Shown here: piece after piece, positions 35,164 to 48,484 of the stretch
Numbering within the stretch: the stretch's first letter is position 1
How the letters are laid out: every line of letters starts with the position of its first letter
Source: Tanytarsus gracilentus
Lineage: Eukaryota > Arthropoda > Insecta > Diptera > Chironomidae
Assembly: GCA_038502055.1 (NCBI GenBank)
Contig: JAXRKN010000039.1
Span: forward strand, 2,852,001 to 2,916,000
Reading direction: 5' to 3'
Length of the DNA stretch: 64,000 bases
Notes under the pieces: generated by a model
Databases searched by the model: none
The model's input: only the letters and a program-made list of their open reading frames with translations
Told to the model about the DNA's origin: nothing
Translations under genes and position numbers: made by a program

Positions 35164-38100
35164 TCATGTTTGCTCACAAGAATTGAGTACTTGAATCTGC
35201 AAACTCTTTGTAGAGTTATAAACTTGCGTTGGTGCGAATGGAATTAATTTTGGGTTCTCGTTCTTAGCTTTATTCGCTATATATTTACTCAATCGAATGT
35301 TGGGTAGAGGCAGAAATCCAGCGGTTAGTGGGAAGACATCCAATGTAATTGAAATATCTTTAACATCTGCCATAGAAATGACTCCGGCACTTCTTCCATA
35401 AACAGCCCAAATTTGTTGATCATACAGTATCTCATACATCATGTCATTGTGCTGTAGTTGATCAGTTAATTTTGTAATTGTGAGATTCAAATGACAAACA
35501 GTGCCAACCCGGCAAAGCTGTTGCTGCTCTTCAGTAGCAATTTTCACTTGAATTTGAAAAAGTGTATTATAATCGTTGACATCAAATGGACAAATGTATC
35601 TTCTCATTATCTCTGGAGTGTCCACTTCAGCATACATCAAATTAAATTCAATACTAATGACGGGTAATTCGTTTGTGGTTTTAAGAGGCTCCACTTCTAT
35701 CTCATACAGATACGAGACCGACATATTTTTCATTGATCTTATTTGGTTTTGAGATTTTGGATTAAGGTCACTGATTATAACACCTTCAGCCGTGCATTTC
35801 ATGACAGCATCGCTTAATATTAAGTCTCTCTCGTAGAGACTTTTGACGAGTACTTGTAGAAATTTCTTGGCGCCTGATGAATGAAGACGACACGATGCAC
35901 TCAGAATTGGCAAAAATTTCAATGGAATTTGAATTTCACCACTCCATGGACATTGAAGAACGACTTTTTGATCAATAAGTGTTTCATCTCTTCTACAAGG
36001 CAATTCGCACAGGGCCGAAAGTTCAATAGACTTTTCCTCAAAAAGCTTAAAATCGTTCAATTTGATGTTGAGAGTTCGCTGAAATTCACTGCCGTCATGT
36101 TTCAATTTCAAACCTTTTGAGCACTTAAGAACAAGTTGTGCCTCCTTCGGGAAATTAAATGAACCACCCGAAATTAAAAGCTTTATTTTCTGATCTAAAC
36201 CAGCAACAAGATCAGAAAAATGCAATGAAGCGGAACTCGGTTTTGTTGTTATCTCAAAAGACTTGATTTTAGCAGGTTCGAGGGATCTCGAAAGGAAATT
36301 AAAGTTTTGATATTGAATTGAAATTTGCTTAAAATTCCAATTGCCAACCTCGAGAGCCTTTGTTCTAAGCAAAATGTTGTTTACTCCCGGATGAAATCGA
36401 ACATCTGCAGTCGTTGCACAGTTCTTAAAATCTGTCCGAACAACCTGTACATTTTCATGTTTTCCACTACTAGTTCTTCGAACTTTGCCCTTTGTCTCGC
36501 AAACAATTGATGCACCGCTTAATGTATTGTCTTGCTTGTAATCGAGATGAATCGAAAATGGTAGCAGCTCAAAGTCATTTTGTTGCGTTATTGGTGCTTC
36601 GGAATTTTTGCCAATTAGCTCAAAACTCAACGAAAAGGATTGACATAAAATTTCACGAGGGAAGTTCGACTCAATTTTTAGCTCTATTTCAATCATGCTG
36701 TCCTGAATGATGGGCGTTTGTGTCAGAGATGTGATTTCTACAAGTCTAAAGTGATCCTCCATAGCCACTAAATTTCCTTTCTCATCGGCACTCAAGAGGG
36801 GTTGAATAGTTTTGAGAGATTTTAAAAAGTCATCAAAGTAAAAAGTTCTCACGAGAATTTCCAAGTCTACGCAGCAAGAAATTGCTGCACACGTTTTTGT
36901 ATAATTCACTGAATCATTCAATTTTTTGTAGCAATTAGCCAGTTCGAGGAGTGTTTGCGATGCGAGGGAATTCCATCTTTCTGATTTTAATTCTCTCAAT
37001 AGATCCAAAAAGAACACGATTGCCTTGTGTGGCTCATTTAGAGCACAATAAAAATTCGCCAAATCTTTTCCAACATACCTCGCCGATCTTAAACGAGAAA
37101 CGTGCTTATATGTCGAGATAGCAAGCTCACAGAGTTCTAAGTAAAGTTTCTTGAACGATTCTGCCGATCCTAAAGCTTCCCTTAATCTCACGCATCCTGG
37201 TTTTTGAACACGTCGACTTGGTGAATGAGATCGTCTTATTTCAAGTTGTTTCTGCTCGTCTTCGTCTCTTTCGGGATTTTCACCAATGGCCGATGATAGT
37301 TGAACAACAATATGTAACTGTTCGCTGGTTGGTTGTGTATTTCCAGGCAAAAGTCCACAAAGTTTTCCAAGCTCGTATAGCTTATCTTTAGCTAAATTCC
37401 AGATCGAAGCAGTAAACTGTGAGCATCTAATTATGTTTTCAGTTCCAATGACACCTTCGCATAGGTTGAGGACTTCGAGGCAATTAACAAATTGCCAGCA
37501 TGATAAACTTCCATTATAGGCCTCTAATTTTAGGGCATCAATCTCACGAAGAGTTGAAAAAAGAAAGGGAAAAAGACGTTGTGCAATTTCATATTGATGC
37601 TCCATCGAGTTTAAGAGTTGACATTGTCTTTGAAAGAGGTAATTGCGAAATTCAAGAATGGTTGTCGAATGATCGATAATTCTTTCACGCATCTCTTGCA
37701 AATCTTTTCGACACATTGTGATTCCTCGAAAGTTTTGAAGAGATTTCTCAAATACACTCATCCACTTTTGTCTCTCTCCAAAAACTGTGTTCATAATAAA
37801 GAGATTCAGCATAGCGTCAAGCTCATCATACTGCACCAATGCATCCGAATATTGACATAGCATTTCCAGCACCATTGCGAGTTGTTCTTGAAGAAGAAAA
37901 TATGTGATGAAGCTCCAATCCTCTTTATTTCTCTCTTCGCGTCGCGCTCTAATAATTTCCTCAAATTTCAGGATATTTTTATTATAGCCGGAAAGAATAA
38001 GGTGTCTTATTCTTTGTACCATCGAACGAAATGATTCCGTAGACTTATTTTCGAATTTAAGTGGATTCAGAATTGAGACGCACCTATCGCCATTCTTCGC

Positions 38101-38679
38101 ACCAAAATCCAATCGAACTTTATCCAGCACACTCTGTCGTGGCAGCAAATTTTTAGTCTTTTTCATGTCAATAGTTTCGATAATCAAAATCATCCAGTCA
38201 GTAATGCCGTAGCTTGTGAGTTGCTTTAGCCATGACTCGATGTCATCCTTTTGTGATCCCTTATACGTTTCAACGTCCTGCAAGAGCATTAAATGTAATT
38301 AAGTATGCTTAGAAAGTGAGATTGTCTTACATTGCACTCGCAAACGTACATATGAAGAACTGGGCCATCGATAATGGAGAAATTTTGAGATTTGTAATTT
38401 TCTAGTTGTGATTTGCAGCTCTCCAAAGAATTGAAAGAAGCTTCCAACTTGATGTTTTTGGCCGTAGCCCGTCCATTGGATCTTTTCCATTCAACTCTAT
38501 CCACTGGTATTGCGTTTTCTATTTTTGACTGAATTGATTTGAAGAGTGTCGAGTCGCCAGAATCTAAATTTTATTAATTAATTGATAATTTTACAAGTTG
38601 TTAATTGTTTTTATAATTTCCACTTACATGTGACGACTGGCTTAATTTGAAGGACGTTTGTGGTATTTGCAGCGCTCAT
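35164..38679 (-). CDS. TRAPPC10: TRAPP complex subunit 10 (TRAPPC10)
   Basis: Three exons, 38628-38679, 38331-38563 and 35164-38277; 1132 aa. The last exon carries 92% of the protein. The N-terminus (LQIKPVVTYSGD...) and the early region with RVEWKRS, HMYVCECNDVE, DWMILIIE and VLDKVRLDFGAKNGDRC match TRAPPC10/Trs130. A helical solenoid region (TPR-like) spans about 180-520. C-terminal beta-sandwich domains rich in alternating hydrophobic residues follow. TRAPPC10 is a specific subunit of TRAPPII, the guanine-nucleotide exchange complex for Rab1 and Rab11 at the Golgi. No signal peptide or transmembrane helix. It converges with U1-70K (stop to stop 278 bp) and lies 153 bp downstream of the ZAD gene on the same strand. 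Confidence 0.92.
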
Positions 38680-38832
38680 AGCCTTGCTTTAACTCACTTT
38701 AATTGAGAAAAAATATTTTTAATGGAATTTCAATTTTGTAAACAAATTTCTGACTACGCCGATTTTTTAGTTTTTAAATTTATTTTATACGTTACGAATA
38801 TTGTTATAATTTTAATTAATTTAAAATTCATA

Positions 38833-41184
38833 TTAAACGGAACTTTCTTTTGGCGCGGGATCTTGATTACGATAGTGAAGTCCTTCATGATATCTCAGCT
38901 CACTCTTTAATCGAAAAGACTGCTTGCAATCTTGATGAGAGCAAAAATAAGTTTCTTCTTGCTGGTAATGGGTTCGTAGATGTTTATTTAAATCATTCGA
39001 TTGAGAAAATGCACGATCGCAGCCAGAAAATGTGCATATGTACGGCTTGACTAAAAATTAAATTATTAAAAAATAAAATTTATATATTTGAGTAATTATA
39101 TACTAAAACCTTTAGTGTGACTAAACGAATGTCTCTTCACGGCGTCTCTTGTTAAAAATTTCCTCTCACAATAATCACATGGCCATTTATAATTTAATTG
39201 TGATCTATCGTGGAATCGATTATGTATTTGTAAATTTCTTTTTGCTCTAAACGCTTTTGTGCATCCAGGATGTTCACATTTGAAATTAAATTCTGTTGTA
39301 TGCACGGCTTGATGGTTGCGAAGATGCGATGGCACGCGGAATGTCTTTGGACACATGTTGCATTGATAAATATGATTCGATTTGTCATGAATATTTTTTA
39401 TGTGATTGCGAAGACTTCCCGGTTGACCGAATGACTGTCCACAAATGGCACATAGATGAACTACTTCGTTCATGTGTTTATGTTTAATGTGATCTTTCAT
39501 TTGAGGTTTTGTGGCACAATAATAACTACAATTCTCATAAGGACATTTTACTTTCTCGTTCACTTTATGCTTTATTAAATGCCTCAAAAGTCGATTACCC
39601 ATGGGAAATTTCTTATTACATTTAAGACATTCATAGGAAACGACTTCGTTATGCACGCCAACGTGCGAGTGTAGAGAATCATAATCTTTAAGGATTGTGC
39701 TGCAGTTGTTACAAACTAATAATTTTCCACTAGTATTGAGAGCAAATTCATTGACATGACATGGGAGATGTTGATAGAGATCGTTTTCTTGGTAGCACTT
39801 GAAAGCACACAGAATACATTCATACTTCATAGTAATTTCTTCTGCCGATAATTTTCTCACGAAATCTACGTGTATATGGTTGTGAAAGAGTAAATCTTTT
39901 TTCGCTTCAAATAAAATGTCACATTTTAAGCATTTATAGCCGGTACTATGAATCTTTAACCTGTGATCAATCAATCGATGTTCTTTAGAAAAGCTTTCGG
40001 GGCAAAGCTCACACGAGAAAGGCTCGAAATAATCGGGATCAGTCTTAATCTGTCGCTTGGGTCTGTTGGTATTTGATTTTGACGAGTCCTTACGATAAAG
40101 TGGTTTCGAATGAACAAACAAAGAATGGGATTGGAGTTCATCAAAGTTGAGATAACTTTCAGAGCAAGCTTGACACTCGTAATATTTTAATTTATCATTT
40201 GCGCTGCTGTCGAGAATTTTCATGTGTACTGTCATTAGATGCTCTTGTAATTTTGCTTTAATATCAAATGGCGTATTACAAAGGTCACAGTTAAATTTCG
40301 TTTCTGTCTTGTGGATATTTTTCTTATGATTCAACATTGTGTCGGCTCGAAATTGTCGAGATTTGCAGGATTTAATTATTCGAGGTTTCTTAGATTCTAT
40401 TCCGTGGACATAAAAGTTGTGAGATATCAAGTCTCTAGCATTCATATACGTTGATTTGCACTCTTCGCATTGAAAGTATTTAAAATCCCCACTATCATCA
40501 CTATTTAAATGAACGATTCGCATGTGCTCTTCAAGTCTAGCTCGAAGTCTAAAAGTCTTTTGCCCACTGCACATGTCACATCGATAAGAACCACTGTAGC
40601 CTGAATTGTGCTGTTTTGAACAATGAAAAAGCATATAATCTCTTCGAGAAAACAATTTTCCACAAAGTGAACAGGTTCTTCTCTCGGGTGGCTCTTGCCT
40701 CGATTCTTTTGTCCTTAACTTTTTTTCTCTATTTCTTGAACGCTTCACACCATAATCTTTTATGTTGACTTCTTCTTGGAGTCTATCCACTGGTTTATGA
40801 TCTTCAATCTCCGGTGTAAAATATGAGTTACAGACTGGCTCAAAAAAATCTTCGTCTATTTCAACTTTAACATCGACAAATTTTTTGTCATCAATCATTG
40901 ATCTTTGAATTCGGTCATTATCGATGCTAGATTGACGAAGTTCCTCAACGTTCGAGAGAATATTAAAACAGGACTAAAAGGAAGCTGATTAAATTAAGTT
41001 AAAAGATAATTTTATGTCATCTCACCCGACAAATAACTTTGCTGAGATTTTCAATTTCACTTAAAAACAATTCTGGGATAAATTTCTTGATTAAATCAGA
41101 CACCACGTAGTTCCTATACATGCCGAATACTCGAATCATCTTTGGATGCTCTTGCATGCATAAACGGCAGCATATTTGATCCAT
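38833..41184 (-). CDS. ZAD-C2H2 zinc-finger protein with about 17 fingers
   Basis: Three exons, 41026-41184, 39110-40973 and 38833-39050; 746 aa. The ZAD domain spans about residues 5-80, with CRLC (Cys6/Cys9 region) and VICRSC (Cys52/Cys55) as the four zinc ligands; an intron splits it right after ICR. A basic linker follows. I count 17 C2H2 fingers. Most in the first half have atypical spacing (H-x5 or longer) and few TGEKP linkers. The last five are closer to consensus, and the last two (CTFSGCDRAFSQSNDLNKH..., CSHQDCKQSFRLKSEL...) lie in the final exon. ZAD proteins are an insect-expanded family of transcription factors and insulator-type proteins that dimerise through ZAD. No orthologue can be named. 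Confidence 0.9.
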
Positions 41185-41319
41185 TTTAAGTTATTTTTTT
41201 GATAAATATTAAATTTTCCAATTTTTTTTGAATCAAAACAAAAACAAAAAATATCAAAACCCCACTTGCGGATGATGCCGCGCAAAATAAAGTTTATTGA
41301 AAAAACAAAGTTGTAAAAA
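41185..41319. promoter_or_regulatory. Divergent promoter interval between the ZAD gene and RCCD1
   Basis: 135 bp separate two divergent start codons (41184 minus, 41320 plus). No TATA-like element stands out. Both core promoters and 5' UTRs probably share this interval. Confidence 0.45.
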
Positions 41320-42442
41320 ATGCCGGCTTTTAAATTTTGTGGCTTTAATTTTAATGAAATTATCAAAGAAGGAGATGAAAAAGTTGCAGAATTTAAGGGT
41401 AAATAAAATTCATTAATGAAATTAATTAACAATTTCACGAGATCATTTTATTTTTAGAAATTTCAACAATTAATAAAATTTCAATGATTTCGGCCGGTCC
41501 TTACTTCGAAATTCGAGCTTTTAATGATGAATTTGAAGTCATTTCAAGTTTAACTAATGATCAAGGAAATAAAATTAAATTATCAAGCAAAATTAAGCAG
41601 TTCCTGATAGCAAACGAAGTCACCTACTTCCTTCTTGAAAATGAAAAAGTTTTCAGCTACAATTTTTCATCAAAAGCTCTCGATTGCATTTCAACTAATG
41701 ATAAAATTAATTTTATCTCATGTACGAATGCACTCTATGGATTTTCAAATCAAAAAATCTATCAGCTCTTACCGCAATCAAAATTACTTTACGAATTTAA
41801 ATCTCATCAGCGAATAAAAAAGGTTTCCTCGGGTCTTGAACATACGGTAATTTTAACTAGCAACGGTGATTTATATAGCTTTGGATGTGGATTAAGAGGA
41901 CAACTTGGACATGGAGATGTAAGATCCCAAGAGCTTCCTTTACTGATTGAAGCACTAGCTGGAATTAAAATTATAGACCTATCGTGCGGTGCTTTTCATA
42001 CGGTTGTGATATCTTCATTTGGCGATGTATACAGGTAAATTTGAGCCGGACATTATTTCAAATCCTTTCAAATTTGATCTGTAAACATTTCAGTTTCGGG
42101 TGGAATTTTGGTCAACTTGGCATTAAAAAAGCGCCACAAGGCAAATTTGAGAAGGATAATGGAAAAATGAGATGTCAGCAAGTTTTTACACTTCCTCAAT
42201 CGATCGAGTTTGAGGACGAAAGTGAGCCATTTAAAAATGTTTATTGCGGCCATAAACACACAATTTTAAGAACCGACTCGTCGAGGCTTTTTGCAGCGGG
42301 TTTAAACAATTATGGACAGCTCGGTCTCTCTTCTAATGCTAAAGATTTTGATAAATTTACTGAAATTCCTGTAAAAATCACACAAAATGAAAAAGTTTCC
42401 TGCGGCTATCATTCAACTTATATTTTTAACGATCAAAATTAA
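41320..42442 (+). CDS. RCCD1: RCC1-domain-containing protein, RCCD1-like
   Basis: Three exons, 41320-41398, 41458-42034 and 42094-42442; 334 aa. Three clear RCC1 blades are present: LYSFGCGLRGQLGHGD, VYSFGWNFGQLGI and LFAAGLNNYGQLGL. The N-terminal half diverges but retains blade periodicity (YFEIRAFNDEF). The start (MPAFKFCGFNF) resembles RCCD1, where a similar FGFN/GFGQ segment opens the propeller. The size fits human RCCD1 (376 aa). RCCD1 partners the histone demethylase KDM8 and helps chromatin stability and mitosis in mammals; in flies the role is not settled. Assignment to RCCD1, rather than another RCC1 protein, rests on size and blade layout. Confidence 0.78.
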
Positions 42443-42518
42443 TTCAAATGTAAAAGAGAGGGGTTTGGCACTTGCAAGCTTGTTTACAAAAATCGTCGGC
42501 TTTAAAAATTATTATAAA

Positions 42519-44747
42519 ATGAAATTTGTAAGTTAAATGCTAAAATTAATTAAGTTTTTATTAATTTAAATTGTTATTTACAGTACTGTCTAAGCAACGA
42601 TCCAGTTCATGCGTGCTATGTGCTGACTTTTAAAGAATTAACCATCATGTTGGACTGCGGTAAATGCAAAAATTTAATATCTTTATTATTTACTTTAATT
42701 CATATTTAATAAAGGTCTCGTGATGGAAACAGTCCTTGATTTTCTTCCACTGCCGCTAGTACAAAGTTCCAAGTTTTCATCATGTCCCAATTGGAATCAT
42801 CCGAGAATTAATGAAAGTCAACTAGATGGTGAATTAAAAAAGGCTGGAAACTGTGTATTCATCGACTCATCGCCAGAATTTCAACCTCCTCTCGAGAAAA
42901 TCATTGATTTTTCAGAAATCGATGTCATTCTGATCTCAAACTACATGAATATGTTGGCACTGCCATACATAACTGAAAAGACAAATTTTAAGGGAGTTGT
43001 TTATGCAACAGAACCAACACTTCAGATCGCTCGATTTTTCCTCGAAGAGCTAGTCGAATACATTGAAGTCGCACCGAAGCCTAATCAAGCTAATAAATGG
43101 AAAGAATTTCCAGAACTGCACAATCTCAATAATCTTCATCTTCAACTAAATCCGCTAAAATGGAAAAAGCTCTTCGATATCGATGATGTTCATAAAGCCC
43201 TCTCTCGTGTTCAAATTGCTGGTTTTGATCAGAAAATTGATGTGTTTGGAGCACTAGAAGTATCTCCTGTTTCGTCGGGATATTGTCTCGGCTCTGCAAA
43301 TTGGGTTTTATCGACTGGATTGGAAAAAATTAGCTACATCAGTGGATCATCAACATTAACCACACAAGCAAAGCCGATTAATCAAAATGTGCTGAAAAAT
43401 TCAGACGTCATAATCATGTCCGGCTTAACACAAGCTCCTCACATCAATCCCGATGCAATTCTCGGCGATTTATGTTTGAACGTTGGTAATTTAAAAAAAC
43501 TTTTTTGATTTAATTTTAAAAATAATTTTTTATTTTACTCTTTCAAGTATTAACATTGCGGAACAATGGAACAGTTTTAATTCCTTGCTATCCGTCTGGA
43601 GTCATTTATGACTTATTTGAGATTTTATCTCAGAAACTTGACGACAGTGGACTTACAAATATTCCCATGTATTTCATCTCACCTGTTGCTGAAAATTCCC
43701 TCGCATATTCCAACATCTTGGCCGAATGGTTATCGAGTACAAAGCAAAATAAAGTTTATGTACCCGATGAACCCTTTCCACATGCCAATTTGGTGAAGAA
43801 CAATCGATTAAAGTTTTTTAAGCACATCTACTCTGAAGGATTTAGTTCCGAGTTTCGTCAGGTGTGTAATGATTTCTATTGAACGAGAAATAAAATAATA
43901 TTAACCTTACCTTTGATATTTACAGCCATGCGTCATCTTTTGTGGACATCCGTGTATGCGATTCGGCGATATAGTGCATTTGATTGAGCTCTACAGTTCC
44001 AATCCCAATCACACAATTATATTCACGGAGCCAGATTTTCCATTTTTACAAGCACTAGCTCCATTTCATCCGCTCAGCATGAAAGTCGTTTATTGTCCTA
44101 TTGAAACGTCACTCAACTTCCAGCAGGCGAATAAATTGATTAAAGATTTGAAGCCAGAAGTTCTTGTCATACCTAAATGCTACACATATCCACCACAAAT
44201 CGCACCTAACCGTGAAGATCTCGTCATTGACAGACAAATTGCAAAACAAATTATTACATTCAAGTGCGGAGATTGCATTAAATTGCCGTTAAAAAGGAAA
44301 AGAAATCAAGTTTACATTGATCCTGATGTCGCACTCTCAATTATTCCACAAGAAATTCAAAATGGCATTAAGCTAGCACCGCTTTCCGGAATACTTGACA
44401 TTAAGGACAACATACACAATATTCACAGTTGTGATTTGAATATTGACGGTGTTCCAAAGCAACTAATTAATAGTTTGTACAAGAAATCAGTTTCTTATGA
44501 GTATGGCATGATGACACCTATGGACATTGATTTGTTTCTCAATAAACTCAAACAAGATGGAATTACCGATGTAAAAGTCACACAGATGAATGAGGCCGAC
44601 GGAGTTTTAGTCACAAAACTTAAATTAATTAATGAGGAGATTGACATAGAAATTTCGGAGAAGGGAACACACATAATTTGTGAGGGAAAACAAGCGTGGC
44701 GATTAAAAATTCGTGACTTGCTTCTGTCTTGCATTAATAAATTTTAA
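42519..44747 (+). CDS. IntS9: Integrator complex subunit 9
   Basis: Five exons: a 9-nt first coding exon 42519-42527 (Met-Lys-Phe), then 42584-42659, 42715-43485, 43548-43861 and 43926-44747; 663 aa against 658 in human. It opens MKFYCLSNDPVHACYVL, as INTS9 does. The metallo-beta-lactamase fold is inactive: LISNYMNMLALPYITE replaces the HxHxDH metal site, as expected for INTS9, the non-catalytic partner of the INTS11 nuclease. The beta-CASP domain follows (PVSSGYCLGSANW, ISGSSTL, LIPCYPSGVIYDLFE). The C-terminal ~150 residues form the INTS11-binding domain. Integrator cleaves nascent snRNA and promoter-proximal transcripts in the nucleus. It lies 76 bp downstream of RCCD1, same strand. Confidence 0.95.
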
Positions 44748-45897
44748 TTTCACTTACGTTATTTTCTTTTTTCTTTGATGAATAAAAATTATATGCTGAA
44801 AGATAATCACAAGAATATATTCTCACTTCTCACAAAAAACCATCCACTAATATATATTTTTTTTTCTGATGAAGTTTGACGAAAGTTTATTGGATATTTT
44901 ATTTAGATGTGTCACAAAGAGAGTACATTGAATATTTTTTAAAAACACTGAACCTTTTTTCTGCACGATGATACACTCAAAAATTCCCATAAGTCACAAG
45001 CTGTGATAAATGCAGAAATTTTTTGCTAATTATTTTTTAATGCAGCGTTCACTTTCATTGGCAATACATGTTGAGTGGAAATTATGATTTTCTTTAAACA
45101 CAAAATTAGCTTGAGGTCATTTCACCTTTTAGAACGCACTGACAACAAAGTGACAATTTTTACTTTGAAATGGTTTTCATTATCAAGAGTCACAACAGTC
45201 TTGGCACTGCACTCAATTTATTTTTGCATCATTATCGATGGAAACATTTTCATGAAATCGTCATCCCCAATCGTCACCTTTTAATCATTTAATTTTACAT
45301 GATTGTTTCTTCCACAATCGAAAACTTTTTTTGTTGCATAAACACAAAATCACCCGCCAATGAATAAAGTTCTTATTTCGGAACTTTCACAGAGCTTTTA
45401 ACACATTCATTGATGACCTGAAAATTATCATTGACCACTTCCAACTTTCACATTACTCATTTTTTCATTGCCAATAGCTATGCCAATTTCTTCACATACT
45501 TTAACTCATAGGGATTTTATAATTCTTTCATGTACTTTAATATGTTGAATATTTTTTTTTGTTTCATTGAAAGCCTACACACATTTATTATTATTTTTTT
45601 TCTCCTCTAAATAATTTCAAGATTTAGCTGAATGCTTTCACTGCGTTAGCACTGATTAACGATTAACTACACTTCTACTGATGCATATATATTTTTAAAA
45701 AAGTTCACGACAGCTTTGTGTGTGTACCTAAAATTTAAAATTTATGCGTATAATAATTTTATGTTGATGAGAAAAGAGTGCAAGAGTTAAATTTTCTCTC
45801 GTCAATGATGTATTTTTTAAACCGTGTTTGTGTGGGTTTTTCATATTATGAAAATGATATTCTTTCGAATCGTCATTGTTACCGTAATAATTTTAAT
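44748..45897. other. Intergenic interval between convergent IntS9 and spenito
   Basis: No gene seen on either strand. A probable polyadenylation signal for IntS9 (AATAAA) lies near 44781. The rest is AT-rich 3' flank for both genes. A small ORF near 45075-45284 has no recognisable features. Confidence 0.5.
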
Positions 45898-48311
45898 TTA
45901 TGCAGTTCCGCCACGAACTACAACAATGACCAAATGGTCCTCTTTTAATCCCTCTTCGGAGAGACTGTGGCATGTGCGCTTCAAGAGCTCAGTTGAAAAG
46001 TCACATGGTGGAAAGACATATAAAACGCCTAAAAATAAAAGAATAAAGTTATCACGAAATTTTATTTGTTATTTAATTTTACCTGTAGCTTCGGTCTCCT
46101 TATTGAGGAGAGAAATAACTCCGGCAGCTTCTTTCTGCTTAAGATACGAAACCAAATTGCGAAGAGGTCTTGTTTGAACGCTATCATCGCCCGAGGGAAT
46201 GGGAACATTCGTAGGGCCAGCAAGTCCCAAGAAAATAGCATGCGAATTTGAAGTTGTAATTCTCTTTTGAACATCCTCCAATTTAGGCTGATCGAGTCGC
46301 AAGCGCTGTGTAATGCGTAAATTCTTACTTCCATTCTCGTCACGCATAAGACTCTCAACTATGTCCGTATCGCCATCAGTTATATGGAATTTAGCTGGAA
46401 ATAGAGAGCTCTTGAGAATTAACGAGCCCTCCCATTTTGTTGATGATTTTCGTGCAACATCTGGCAGAGTTCTTAAACCACCAAGACCATTCCTCTTACT
46501 GCCGCCGCCATCGGAATCCGAGTCTAAATCACGGCGTTTAGGTGATCTAGATCTTGATCTATCGATTGGAGGCCCTCTCGGCGGAGAACGACGCAAGCGA
46601 TAAGGATTTTCATATTCCATGTCGTTTGGTGGGCGTCTCCAGTCGTCGTCAGGAGGTGGGAATCGCTCCGAGTGAGAATGATAGCTTCCACGGAAAGCTC
46701 CACGACCTCTATAACCACCTCTGCCACCTTAATTAATTCAATTTATTAAATATTTTGTGCAAAATTAGTTTTAACTTACGATAAGGACGTGGCGTGTAAC
46801 CTGAAGAATACGGAGGCGCATGATGATGCGATGGTGCATGATGATGATGATCATCATAAGACGGAGCAGACGATGAATCGTACTCGTAGTCTTTTCTATA
46901 CTCTGAACTGTATTCTTTCGGCTTAAATGGCGGTCCACCACTGCTCGAAGCTGGAGGTGCTTGTCCCGGTTCTCCCGAATCAGCAAAATCAACGCGAAGA
47001 CGTTTATCGGGACCGCCCAAAGGAAATCCTCTCATGTCCTTAACAGCAGCAGTTGCAGCATCGATACTTTCGTATTGAATGTATGCACAATTGTCACCCT
47101 TTGTGTATTCAATCTTTTTGATAGCTCCGAAGCGATCGAATTCTCCCTCAAGCTGAATGCTTGATGTCCAAGCACCCAAACCACCAACCCAAATTTTAGT
47201 TGACGCTGTCGCTTTTCCATAACCAACCTTACATTGAAATTTTCCAATATACTGCCCAGACAACTCAACCTAAATGTATTTCATTAGTAAGTTAATTTAT
47301 TAACCACTTAATTTAACTCACCTTAGCACGATGAGCCATATCTAGATTTTGATATTTGACGAAAGCAAAAGCATTTCCGGTGCCGGGCGGTGGCCGCTTG
47401 ATGTCAATATCCTCAACAATTCCATACTTTCCAAATATTCTCTTGACTTCATCGTCGCTGATATTAATCTCCAAATTCCCAGCAAACAAAGTTCTTGTCG
47501 CTAATGGATCTTCTTCTGGCGGTACGTGATGCAAATAATTGGGGAATTTGTCTTTTTTAATGTCCGGTTTTTCGTATGGAATTCTTGGTCGAGGGATGTA
47601 TTGTCTCGGAGCATAGTGAGGAGCATGATGAGGCATATGGCCGTGATGCATAGGTGGACCTCTCGGTGCCATATATTCAGAGTGCATTACTGGTCTAAAT
47701 TCAGGTGGATGATGCATTGAGCTTGGCGGATAGCTCCTCTCATAGGGATGATGTTCAGAATGAGCTGGTCTACGTCTCTCGGGCGAACCACGATAATAGC
47801 GATCGTATTCCGGTGGAGGACTCTTTGAGCGAGGTCTTGATCGAATGCTCTCATAGACTGGCTCAACAATTGCCACTTTCTCGAAGATAACAACGCGTGG
47901 CTTTCCCGCCTTGGCGGCACGAGCATCCTCAGATGTTCTAAAGCAGATGTAAGCGATTCGTTCGCGAGATTCGTCCATTGAGAGTCGAATGTTAAAGTCC
48001 CCGAATTTCTTAAACTCATGATATAACGCTTCCTTTACATGCTCGTCGCTTGCTTTCTGATGAATAGCACTTACGCAAAGAACCTTAAAGGTGTGTGCTA
48101 GAGGAGCATATTTTTCGCGAGGTGGCGATGCATAGCGTGGAGATCCATGACGTCGCCTCATTCGATCGGGCGACATTCTTTCATCGGAACTTCCGTCGTA
48201 GCGTGCAATCGAGGGACGTCTTTTGCGCGAGGGTGGTGAGTCTCTCGATAGAGATCGCTTCATTTTATTGTTTGGCACTCTTACAGTTATTCGCTCAGCC
48301 GCACTACTCAT
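45898..48311 (-). CDS. nito: Spenito (RBM15-type RNA-binding protein with SPOC domain)
   Basis: Four exons: 47322-48311, 46780-47269, 46083-46727 and 45898-46028; 751 aa. The start is the ATG at 48311 (MSSAAERITV). The N-terminus is Arg/Ser/Pro-rich. RRM1 lies at about 75-160 (HTFKVLCVSAI, AYICFRTSEDA), RRM2 near 275-345 (TRTLFAGNLE, NAFAFVKYQN) and RRM3 near 355-425 (TKIWVGGLGAW, NCAYIQYES). A Ser/Tyr/His/Gly-rich linker follows, with an RGG-type patch, then the C-terminal SPOC domain (about 590-751), which ends GVLYVFPPCDFS...VIVVVRGGTA. In Drosophila Nito is a subunit of the m6A methyltransferase complex and acts in Sex-lethal splicing and Wingless signalling. All three RRMs and SPOC are intact. 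Nuclear. Confidence 0.95.
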
Positions 48312-48484
48312 GAAAATGTTCACTATCGACTAACTGTATACGCTTTTTTTTCGCTCTGTATTAACACGTCTATAGTAAAAAATTATCAATTAATTTTGAT
48401 TGCATTTCACCATTCATATTTTCTTAGAAAGTATTCTATGCGTAATATTGATACGATTTAATTTAAATTATTTTTTTCTTATTT

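Noticed and set aside
38846..38860. E2F-like TTTTGGCGCGGG
   Set aside because: Located inside the last coding exon of the ZAD gene, where the bases encode Asp-Pro-Ala-Pro-Lys; not near a start site.
45824..46177. Plus-strand ORF at the spenito 3' end
   Set aside because: It overlaps the last spenito exons antisense and has no recognisable domain; the SPOC C-terminus on the minus strand is clear.
46313..46603. Arg/Ser-rich plus-strand ORF over spenito
   Set aside because: Antisense shadow of the RS-rich and SPOC coding region; the minus-strand model has intact RRM and SPOC domains and consistent splicing.
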